This document shows positions 1 to 5,036 of a stretch of DNA of 6,842 bases, piece after piece. The notes under the pieces are model-generated. The model had not been told where the DNA came from, made no database searches, and was given only the letters and a program-made list of their open reading frames with translations. Source of the stretch: Minisyncoccota bacterium (GTDB lineage: Bacteria; Patescibacteriota; Minisyncoccia; Phycocordibacterales; JAACPR01). Position numbers and translations under genes: made by a program. The DNA lies in NCBI GenBank assembly GCA_018061745.1, contig JAGOTN010000007.1, positions 1-6,842 of the forward strand. Reading direction: 5' to 3'. Position 1 is the first letter of the stretch, and the number at the start of each line of letters is the position of its first letter.

Positions 1-10
1 AAGAGCCACA

Positions 11-21
11 AGTACATTATG
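11..21 (+). promoter_or_regulatory. Start-adjacent motif AGTACATTATG, copy 1
   Basis: The 11-mer AGTACATTATG includes the start codon of the 19-453 gene. An identical copy lies at 624-634 over the start codon of the 632-1072 gene. A CAC triplet sits one base upstream here (7-9) and two bases upstream in the other copy. It does not resemble a Shine-Dalgarno sequence, and no -10 box lies at leaderless spacing. A translation-initiation element or an operator shared by the two genes is possible; which one is not visible from the sequence. Confidence 0.5.
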
Positions 22-453
22 AGCAAAAATATCTTCGCTGGAATCTCCCTTACGGACGGAAACAACATGACTTGGGATGAGGGTGTTCGCCCGAGCTCTC
101 GGATGATGACGCACGGTTGGACCGATGACCTCGAGGCAGATCAACCCTTGAACAGTCATGCAAACAGGTCACGTCCTGGCGGATATGGCTGGTCTGAAAG
201 GACAACTGTCAGAGACTTCGAAGAGGGTCAGGTTTTACCTGAAAAACTCTTTGTGATCATCTACTCCTCCGGGGAATGGTACTCAGAAGCCAGAGGTCGA
301 ACCGTTTACGGTGGCGATCATGGTTCTTGGGGAGTCAGTGCAGCTTTTGTCGAGAGGGAGAATGCAGAAGCATTCGTTAAAACCGAAACGAAAAAGTGGC
401 TTTGGCTTTGGGTAGTTGAAACATCACGTTTCTCTCCCGTGTCTGTGTCATAG
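19..453 (+). CDS. Hypothetical protein, 144 aa, in G+C-rich block
   Basis: I do not recognise this protein and assign no function. It is 144 residues, with no signal peptide or membrane segment. The first 75 residues are polar and rich in Gly, Ser, Asp and Arg, probably loop-rich. The second half looks like a compact fold: a hydrophobic strand near residues 77-82 (KLFVIIYSS), a Gly/Tyr-rich stretch to about residue 105, a likely helix around the acidic segment RENAEAFV, and a final hydrophobic strand WLWLWVVET. The ATG at 19 has no Shine-Dalgarno sequence. It is preceded directly by AGTACATT, the same eight bases that precede the start of the second small gene at 632, which supports this start. 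It is the only gene here ending in TAG. Its composition is near half G+C, unlike the genes after 1200, which suggests transfer or a distinct gene class. Coding status is likely but rests on length, composition and the shared start motif. Confidence 0.6.
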   Translation: MSKNIFAGISLTDGNNMTWDEGVRPSSRMMTHGWTDDLEADQPLNSHANRSRPGGYGWSERTTVRDFEEGQVLPEKLFVIIYSSGEWYSEARGRTVYGGDHGSWGVSAAFVERENAEAFVKTETKKWLWLWVVETSRFSPVSVS

Positions 454-497
454 TGGTACTCCACTCGGTTCGTAGATTAAAACCGTAAAATCTACTT

Positions 498-515
498 GGA
501 GAACTTCGGTTCTCC
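498..515 (+). other. Perfect UUCG-tetraloop hairpin
   Basis: GGAGAAC pairs perfectly with GTTCTCC around TTCG. The closing pair is C-G, the configuration known to make exceptionally stable cUUCGg tetraloops. It lies 45 bases after the upstream stop codon and is followed by TCTCAACTG, not a T-run, so it is more likely an RNA structural or stability element than a terminator. Confidence 0.65.
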
Positions 516-522
516 TCTCAAC

Positions 523-555
523 TGAGCTTGCAACAATTTGATAGTTGTAAGTTCA
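523..555 (+). other. 12-bp hairpin in intergenic segment
   Basis: TGAGCTTGCAAC (523-534) pairs with GTTGTAAGTTCA (544-555) around the loop AATTTGATA, with two G-U pairs that are possible only in the plus-strand transcript. The 5' arm could alternatively pair with TGCAAG at 597-602. The 9-mer GCAACAATT, which spans the arm/loop junction at 530-538, recurs at 608-616 just before the next gene. Confidence 0.5.
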
Positions 556-623
556 CAGAGAGTAAAACGTTCAGACACTCGTTATAAAACAGTCTGTGCA
601 AGTCAAAGCAACAATTGACACCT

Positions 624-634
624 AGTACATTATG
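624..634 (+). promoter_or_regulatory. Start-adjacent motif AGTACATTATG, copy 2
   Basis: Exact second copy of the 11-mer over the start codon of the 19-453 gene. Here a TTGACA hexamer occurs at 615-620, but a -10 box at normal spacing would fall inside the coding sequence on a run of A, so I do not read it as this gene's -35. No Shine-Dalgarno sequence is present between it and the start. Confidence 0.5.
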
Positions 635-1072
635 AAAAAAAGAGAAGTCACCATTCAGTTTATTTTCAAAGCTATCGAAAGTAACGTGAATCTGGTTGGA
701 ACCGCCAAGAAAAGAACCGGATCGGTTTGTATTGGCGGTCTAGAACAGAGCTGTCTTACCACCATGCCTCACAGAAGCTTCACTTTGGAGCAGTATAAAG
801 GCTGGGAAGGTGTCCGTGCGCTGGATGACGACCAAATTGATCAAATCTTCCAAGAAATGATTGATGAAGTCACAGGTCGTGAGGAAGTCGAGTTGATGTT
901 CACCTTTGACCTTCGACGCGGTCAAAGAGGACACATCTACCTCTCTCAGGACAACCGTTTGGATAACTCCAAAACGACCGACGAGATGCTTCAGCGTAAC
1001 CGATTCGTTGTCACACAGCTCGTTCGCTTCGGCTACATCGATAAGCTCAAGTCGACACGGTCCAATTTCTAA
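632..1072 (+). CDS. Hypothetical protein, 146 aa, in G+C-rich block
   Basis: Unrecognised soluble protein of 146 residues with no signal peptide or membrane helix. It opens with a basic N-terminus and a short amphipathic segment (VTIQFIFKAIESNVNLVG). A segment containing two cysteines follows at about residues 33-41 (VCIGGLEQSC), then an acidic helical region around 65-85 (ALDDDQIDQIFQEMIDEV). Next come a strand-like VELMFTFDLRRG near 86-97 and a basic C-terminal helix. Two cysteines eight residues apart are not enough to claim metal binding. The start at 632 is supported by the AGTACATTATG motif shared with the gene at 19. There is no Shine-Dalgarno sequence. The TAA stop lies within a 10-bp hairpin, and an intrinsic terminator follows 42 bases later. 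The G+C content of about half groups it with the preceding gene, and the two are probably one transcription unit separated by the structured spacer. Alternatives include an accessory or mobile-element cargo gene; nothing visible decides. Confidence 0.6.
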   Translation: MKKREVTIQFIFKAIESNVNLVGTAKKRTGSVCIGGLEQSCLTTMPHRSFTLEQYKGWEGVRALDDDQIDQIFQEMIDEVTGREEVELMFTFDLRRGQRGHIYLSQDNRLDNSKTTDEMLQRNRFVVTQLVRFGYIDKLKSTRSNF

Positions 1073-1081
1073 AATTGGGCC
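1059..1081 (+). other. Hairpin spanning the stop codon of the 632-1072 gene
   Basis: GGTCCAATTT (1059-1068) pairs with AAATTGGGCC (1072-1081) across a three-base CTA loop, giving 10 bp with one G-U pair. The TAA stop (1070-1072) lies in the loop and the first base of the 3' arm. The following bases are ACACCGC with no T-run, so by itself this is not a terminator. It may protect the message end or affect termination of translation. Confidence 0.5.
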
Positions 1082-1113
1082 ACACCGCTACAGGAGAAAA
1101 GCGTTCAACTCCC

Positions 1114-1146
1114 GGCCCTTCATATACTTGAGGGGTCTTTTTCTTT
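1114..1146 (+). terminator. Intrinsic terminator closing the 5' G+C-rich block
   Basis: GGCCCTTCA (1114-1122) pairs with TGAGGGGTC (1129-1137) around a six-base loop, 9 bp with two G-U pairs, followed at once by TTTTTCTTT (1138-1146). This is a standard Rho-independent terminator for the transcript containing the 632-1072 gene. It separates that unit from typA, whose promoter lies just beyond. The change to A+T-rich sequence also occurs here. Confidence 0.75.
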
Positions 1147-1162
1147 ATAAACCCCAAATCCC

Positions 1163-1191
1163 TGTACATCCAATTAAAACTATGTTAAACT
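1163..1191 (+). promoter_or_regulatory. Candidate typA promoter
   Basis: A -35-like TGTACA (1163-1168, four of six matches to TTGACA) is separated by 17 bases from TAAACT (1186-1191). TG lies at 1183-1184, giving an extended -10 of the form TGnTAAACT. Transcription would start near 1198, leaving a leader of about 11 bases before the typA ATG with no Shine-Dalgarno sequence. The position between the preceding terminator and typA supports it. Confidence 0.5.
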
Positions 1192-1208
1192 CTTGGCTCA
1201 TTTAATTT

Positions 1209-2987
1209 ATGGAAATAAGAAATATAGCGATTATCGCCCACGTTGACCACGGAAAGACAACTCTTACAGATGCTCTCCTTGTTCAAAATAATATGATTGA
1301 AGGAGGGGTATCAATGGATTCAAACGATCTTGAAAAAGAGCGGGGTATTACTATTTATGCAAAAAACACATCTTTATTTTATAAAGGAACAAAAATCAAT
1401 ATTCTAGATACACCAGGCCACGCCGACTTCGGTTCAGAGGTTGAACGAGTTTTGAGAAGTGTTGATTCTGTTCTTCTTGTTGTTGATGCTGCTGAAGGTC
1501 CAATGCCACAAACAAAATTCGTTTTGAAAAAATCTCTAGAGCTTGGTCTTAAACCAATTCTAGTTTTAAACAAAATTGATAAACCTGCTGCGGATGTTCA
1601 AATGGCTCACGATCAAGTTTACGAACTTTTCTTTGACCTTGGTGCCACAGATGAACAATTAGATTTTGAAACAGTTTATGCAATTGGACGAAACGCTGTT
1701 GCAAAAAGAAAAATGGAAGACGAATTAAAAGATCTAAATCCTCTTTTGGATTTGATTTTGGAAAAAGTTCCAGCTGTTTCAAGTGATGATCTTATTAACG
1801 AACCTCTACAAGCTCAAGTTTTCAACCTTGCATACGACAACTTCCTTGGACGTATGGGTGTTTGTCGAATCTATAAAGGAAAACTTATGATGGGTCAACA
1901 ACTTCTTGTGAAGGACTCAACAGGAAAAGTTTTCCCTGGAAAAATTACAAAACTATTTACTTTTGAAGGATTAAGTAAAATTGATTCTAGTGAAGGTGTT
2001 GCCGGAGATATTGTAATGATTGCAGGTATTCCAGATATTTTCATCGGACAAACTTTAGTTACTGATGAAAAAACAGAATCACTTTCTCCAATTAACGTTG
2101 ATGAACCAACTCTTTCACTAAACATGCTTGTGAACGATTCACCTTTTGGAGGACGAGTTGGAAAATTTTTAACTTCTAGACAAATTCGGGATCGACTTGA
2201 AAAAGAATTAGAAGTTAACGTTGGATTGAAAGTAGATTTTAACGGACAAGGTTTCTTCACAGTTTATGGACGTGGAGAACTTCATTTAGCGGTGCTAATT
2301 GAAAGAATGAGGCGAGAAGGCTTTGAATTAGCTGTGTCACAACCTACTGTTATTATCAAAGATATCGATGGTCAAAAATTCGAACCTTTCGAGGAAGTAA
2401 ATATTCTTGTTCCAGAAGTATCAGCAGGAGTAGTTATTGAGAAAATGGGAAATAGAAAGGGAATCATGATGAACATGGAGACAAAAGACAATCATGCAAA
2501 ACTTCTTTTCCAAGTTCCTACTCGTGGACTTTTGGGTTATCGAAATGAATTTATTATCGATACAAAAGGAGAAGGAATTATGACAAGTGTCTTCCATTCT
2601 TTCCAACCAAAAGTGGGAGAAATAAACAAAACAGAATACGGATCAATGGTCTCTATGGCTACAGGAAAAGCTCTTGGTTTTTCTTTAGACAACCTCCAAG
2701 ACAGAGGAGTCCTTTACATTGCTCCGAGTGCAGACGTATATGAGGGTATGGTTATTGGCTACACCACAAAGGGTGAAGATATGGCAGTTAATCCTACAAA
2801 GGGAAAACAACTTACAAACATGCGTGCATCAGGAAGTGATGGAGCTCTACAGCTAACACCACCATTTGATCTAACACTTGAACGTGCTCTAGGAATGATG
2901 CGAGAAGATGAATATCTTGAAGTTACTCCACAAAATATTCGCCTACGAAAAAAGTTCTTAACAGAAGGAGAAAGAAAAAGAAAATAA
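1209..2987 (+). CDS. typA: Ribosome-associated translational GTPase TypA/BipA
   Basis: This is a ribosome-binding translational GTPase of the EF-G/LepA superfamily. In other bacteria it acts in ribosome assembly and stress or cold adaptation. At 592 residues it is close to the usual family length of about 600. G-domain motifs are all recognisable: G1 AHVDHGKT at residues 10-17, G2 ERGITI at 44-49, G3 DTPGH at 67-71 with the catalytic-type His71, and G4 NKID at 121-124. The G5 region near 157-163 reads YAIGRNA, where I would expect something close to YASA-N. Domain II covers roughly 200-290, and the EF-G-like domain III contains YGRGELHLAVL at about 353-363. Domain V and the BipA-specific C-terminus include PTRGLLGYRNEF at about 437-448, then TNMRASGSDGA and a basic tail. 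The start matches the canonical family N-terminus. There is no Shine-Dalgarno sequence. It is followed after 33 A+T-only-but-one bases by the helicase gene, which may be co-transcribed or have its own promoter. Confidence 0.97.
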   Translation: MEIRNIAIIAHVDHGKTTLTDALLVQNNMIEGGVSMDSNDLEKERGITIYAKNTSLFYKGTKINILDTPGHADFGSEVERVLRSVDSVLLVVDAAEGPMPQTKFVLKKSLELGLKPILVLNKIDKPAADVQMAHDQVYELFFDLGATDEQLDFETVYAIGRNAVAKRKMEDELKDLNPLLDLILEKVPAVSSDDLINEPLQAQVFNLAYDNFLGRMGVCRIYKGKLMMGQQLLVKDSTGKVFPGKITKLFTFEGLSKIDSSEGVAGDIVMIAGIPDIFIGQTLVTDEKTESLSPINVDEPTLSLNMLVNDSPFGGRVGKFLTSRQIRDRLEKELEVNVGLKVDFNGQGFFTVYGRGELHLAVLIERMRREGFELAVSQPTVIIKDIDGQKFEPFEEVNILVPEVSAGVVIEKMGNRKGIMMNMETKDNHAKLLFQVPTRGLLGYRNEFIIDTKGEGIMTSVFHSFQPKVGEINKTEYGSMVSMATGKALGFSLDNLQDRGVLYIAPSADVYEGMVIGYTTKGEDMAVNPTKGKQLTNMRASGSDGALQLTPPFDLTLERALGMMREDEYLEVTPQNIRLRKKFLTEGERKRK

Positions 2988-3007
2988 AACTAATTAATTA
3001 AAAAATT

Positions 3008-3013
3008 TAAAAT
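3008..3013 (+). promoter_or_regulatory. Weak candidate -10 box for the helicase gene
   Basis: TAAAAT at 3008-3013 lies seven bases before the helicase ATG, similar to the six-base spacing in the cupin and GH1 modules, and would give a leaderless transcript. The 33-base gap is almost wholly A and T, so a match of this quality is expected by chance. There is no Shine-Dalgarno sequence before the ATG, which leaves either leaderless initiation or read-through from typA. Confidence 0.25.
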
Positions 3014-3020
3014 ATAAATA

Positions 3021-4643
3021 ATGGCTTACACAATAAAAAGAAGAGAATCGAAACCGAAAAGAAACAATCGGGATTCTGGTTCTGGTAGAAAATCAGAAGG
3101 ATCAAGTTCAGAAAGAAGTTCATACGGAAGTCGACCTAAAACAGGCGGTTCTTCATCATATGGAAAATCTTCATACGGAAGTCGACCTAAAACTGACTCA
3201 GGTTCAAGTTCATACGGTAGTCGACCAAGATCATCTGGACCAAGTAAATTTGGAAGCAGATCATCAAGCTCAGAAGGAAGTTCATACGGTAGTCGACCAA
3301 GAACAAATTCAAGTTCAGAAGGTAGTTCTTATGGTTCAAGACCTCGAACTGGAGGTTCTTCATCTTACGGAAAATCTTCATATGGAAGCCGATCAGGTGG
3401 ATCTAGTTCATACGGAAGTCGCTCAGGTGGTTCTTCATCTTACGGAAGCCGATCTGGTGGATCATCTTCATACGGTTCAAGACCCGCTAGTAATAATCGA
3501 AGAAGTAGCAAAGGTTCACGTGGAGAAAATATTGATATAAACAGATTTATCGCAAGAGCTGAAGTTGTAACTGAAAAGAAAGAAGAAGTTGTAAAAATTG
3601 ATCACAAGTTTTCTGACTTTGCTTTTGATGAAAAACTGAAAGAAGCTATTACAAAAAAAGGTTATATTACACCAACTCCTATTCAAGATAAGGTTATTCC
3701 TTTCATTTTAAAAGGAAGAGATGTTGTTGGAATGGCAAACACAGGAACAGGAAAGACAGGTGCCTTTCTTTTGCCTTTGATTACAAAATCTAGATTAATC
3801 CCTACAGAAAAAGTTTTGATTCTTGCTCCAACTAGAGAGTTAGCTATTCAAATCGCGGACGAACTAAAAGAGTTTACAGTAAACGATCACATGCATTTTG
3901 CTTGTTGCGTTGGAGGTATGCATATTGGAAAACAAATCGATCAATTGAGACGGCCAAATAATTTCGTTATCGGAACACCAGGTCGTGTTAAAGATTTAAT
4001 CCAAAGAAAAATGATTGATACAAGTACTTTTGGAACAATCGTTTTAGATGAAGCTGATCGTATGCTTGATATGGGATTTATCGATGATATGAAATGGATT
4101 CTAAGTGGATTTCCTAAAAAAAGACAAACTCTATTTTTCTCAGCAACTCTTTCTCCTCAAATTGAAAAATTAATTCATGATTTTCTAGATAATCCAGAAA
4201 TTATTTCAGTTAGAAAAAGAGAGACTTCAAAAAATATTGATCAAGATATTGTTAAGGTTGGATACAATGAAAACAAAAATGATGTTTTGTGTAAAATGTT
4301 GGCCGGAGCTGATTTTGAAAAAGTAATTATTTTCGGAAGAACAAAAAGAGGAGTTGAAACACTTTCTAAATGTTTAGTAAAAGAAGGTTTTCGAACTGAC
4401 TCTATTCACGGAGATAAAAGTCACCCACAAAGACAAAGGGCTTTGAAAGGTTTTAAAGATGGAAAGGTTAATATTTTGGTTGCGACAGATGTTGCTGCTA
4501 GAGGATTGGATATTCCAAACGTAACTCACGTTATAAACTTCGACACACCTCAAACTTACGATGATTATATTCACCGAATTGGACGAACAGGACGAGGAGA
4601 CGCTACAGGTAAAGCTCTTACATTCGTAGAACACCGAAAATAA
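3021..4643 (+). CDS. DEAD-box ATP-dependent RNA helicase with N-terminal SYGSR-repeat arm
   Basis: This is an ATP-dependent RNA-unwinding enzyme, cytoplasmic, probably acting on rRNA or mRNA structure. Residues 1-165 are a low-complexity, basic, disordered arm with nine YGSR units, one FGSR and two YGK units. The helicase core spans about 196-540 with every motif present: aromatic plus PTPIQ Q-motif (197-222), motif I ANTGTGKT (239-246), Ia PTRELA (270-275), Ib TPGR (319-322), II DEAD (343-346), III SAT (374-376), IV IIFGRT (436-441), V ATDVAARGLD (488-497) and VI HRIGRTGR (518-525). The protein stops about 15 residues after motif VI, so it lacks the C-terminal RNA-binding extension found in DeaD/CsdA or DbpA. 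The core resembles RhlE-type enzymes, but I do not assign a subfamily. Auxiliary RNA contact may have moved to the N-terminal arm. It lies 33 bases after typA on the same strand. All catalytic residues are intact. Confidence 0.95.
   Translation: MAYTIKRRESKPKRNNRDSGSGRKSEGSSSERSSYGSRPKTGGSSSYGKSSYGSRPKTDSGSSSYGSRPRSSGPSKFGSRSSSSEGSSYGSRPRTNSSSEGSSYGSRPRTGGSSSYGKSSYGSRSGGSSSYGSRSGGSSSYGSRSGGSSSYGSRPASNNRRSSKGSRGENIDINRFIARAEVVTEKKEEVVKIDHKFSDFAFDEKLKEAITKKGYITPTPIQDKVIPFILKGRDVVGMANTGTGKTGAFLLPLITKSRLIPTEKVLILAPTRELAIQIADELKEFTVNDHMHFACCVGGMHIGKQIDQLRRPNNFVIGTPGRVKDLIQRKMIDTSTFGTIVLDEADRMLDMGFIDDMKWILSGFPKKRQTLFFSATLSPQIEKLIHDFLDNPEIISVRKRETSKNIDQDIVKVGYNENKNDVLCKMLAGADFEKVIIFGRTKRGVETLSKCLVKEGFRTDSIHGDKSHPQRQRALKGFKDGKVNILVATDVAARGLDIPNVTHVINFDTPQTYDDYIHRIGRTGRGDATGKALTFVEHRK
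3102..3485 (+). repeat. Degenerate coding tandem repeat (SYGSR units)
   Basis: This stretch encodes residues 28-155 of the helicase and consists of imperfect repeats centred on TCATACGGAAGTCG-like units for SYGSR. The last three units are regular 30-base repeats encoding GGSSSYGSR(S/P) from about 3396 to 3485. The protein units are the same while synonymous positions differ (for example GGATCTAGT, GGTTCTTCA and GGATCATCT for GSS). The repeats are therefore not a recent slippage product, and the peptide pattern seems to be selected. Confidence 0.85.
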
Positions 4644-4648
4644 AAAAG

Positions 4649-4657
4649 TGTTATAAT
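4649..4657 (+). promoter_or_regulatory. Extended -10 promoter, leaderless start of the cupin gene
   Basis: TGTTATAAT at 4649-4657 is a perfect TGnTATAAT extended -10. Exactly six bases (TAGCAT) separate it from the ATG at 4664, so transcription would begin at or next to the A of the start codon. No Shine-Dalgarno sequence exists. A good -35 is not evident, and the upstream part lies inside the helicase coding end, which fits an extended -10 promoter that needs no -35. It likely drives the cupin-DUF3298 pair. Confidence 0.7.
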
Positions 4658-4663
4658 TAGCAT

Positions 4664-5035
4664 ATGAAATATTATGCTGAAAATATAGAACAAAAGACAT
4701 TAGAAAATACAGATTTTAGAAGGGTTATTTTTACTGGAGAAAATAGTCAATTAGTTTTGATGAATATTCAACCAGGCGATGAAATTGGAATGGAAACTCA
4801 TGATGGGCATGATCAGTTTTTTCGTATTGAAGCAGGGCAAGCAAGATTTACTGTAGATGGAAATGTTTTTCTTGCAGAAGATGGATTTGCTGTTGTAGTT
4901 CCTGCTGGAGCGCAACACAATGTTGTTAATTCTGGATCAGAAGAATTAAAAATTTATACTATTTATTCTCCTGCTCAGCATGCTGACGGTACTGTTCATC
5001 ATACAAAAGAAGATGCTTTAAAAGCAGGTCACTAA
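4664..5035 (+). CDS. Small single-domain cupin protein
   Basis: A 123-residue protein consisting essentially of one cupin beta-barrel. Motif 2 matches the classic pattern G(X)5PXG(X)2H(X)3N exactly, at residues 74-89 (G74, P80, G82, H85, N89). Motif 1 is the variant seen in many small cupins: G38, H46, H49, then DQFFRIEAG with E56 and G58. Histidines of both motifs (H46 and/or H49, and H85) with E56 could coordinate one metal ion. The tail after the barrel is histidine-containing (H106, H112, H113, H123) and carries DGTVHHTKEDA, a sequence I associate with this small-cupin group. The substrate cannot be inferred: such proteins range from isomerases and dioxygenases to ligand-binding proteins. 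No signal peptide, so cytoplasmic. Preceded by a clear extended -10 at leaderless spacing and followed one base later by the DUF3298 gene, with which it is probably co-transcribed. Confidence 0.9.
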   Translation: MKYYAENIEQKTLENTDFRRVIFTGENSQLVLMNIQPGDEIGMETHDGHDQFFRIEAGQARFTVDGNVFLAEDGFAVVVPAGAQHNVVNSGSEELKIYTIYSPAQHADGTVHHTKEDALKAGH

Positions 5036-5036
5036 T

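Larger units (their letters stand above)
454..631 (+). ncRNA. Hairpin-rich intergenic segment, candidate structured leader or small RNA
   Basis: This 178-base gap between two unrecognised genes contains a run of potential hairpins on the plus strand. (1) AGTGG-TACT-CCACT, 452-465, starting within the upstream stop codon. (2) GTAGATT (472-478) with AATCTAC (489-495), 10-base loop. (3) GGAGAAC-TTCG-GTTCTCC, 498-515, a perfect 7-bp stem capped by a C(UUCG)G tetraloop. (4) Bases 523-534 with 544-555, 12 bp including two G-U pairs and a 9-base loop. (5) CAGAC (572-576) with GTCTG (592-596). None is followed by a T-run, so they do not look like terminators. A competing pairing exists: CTTGCA (527-532) can also pair with TGCAAG (597-602), and CACAGA (554-559) with TCTGTG (593-598). 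A weak -10-like TATAAA lies at 583-588. It matches no riboswitch, tRNA, tmRNA or SRP RNA that I recognise. It could be a cis-acting leader of the downstream gene, an mRNA-stabilising spacer, or an independent RNA. Confidence 0.35.

Noticed and set aside
615..620. TTGACA as the -35 of a promoter for the 632-1072 gene.
   Set aside because: A -10 at 16-18 bases would fall at about 637-644 inside the coding sequence on a run of A residues, so it cannot serve this start.
454..631. Integron-type attC recombination site after the first small gene.
   Set aside because: The spacer has several separate hairpins, not one long imperfect palindrome, and no pair of core sites matching RYYYAAC and GTTRRRY in the proper order.
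1086..1103. AGGAG (1092-1096), a perfect Shine-Dalgarno core, inside a small CGCT/AGCG stem-loop.
   Set aside because: No ATG, GTG or TTG lies at a working distance downstream, and the terminator follows at once. The open frame through it is a shadow of the 632-1072 gene.
1101..1120. GTTCAACTCCCGG, which recalls a tRNA T-loop or tmRNA 3' end.
   Set aside because: The flanking bases do not form a five-pair T-stem, there is no acceptor stem, anticodon arm or CCA, and the 3' part belongs to the terminator stem.
3160..3540. Long open frame in the +2 frame of the helicase arm (126 codons).
   Set aside because: It is the out-of-frame reading of the SYGSR tandem repeat, with a repetitive His/Leu/Val/Asp composition, no start signal and no sense of its own.
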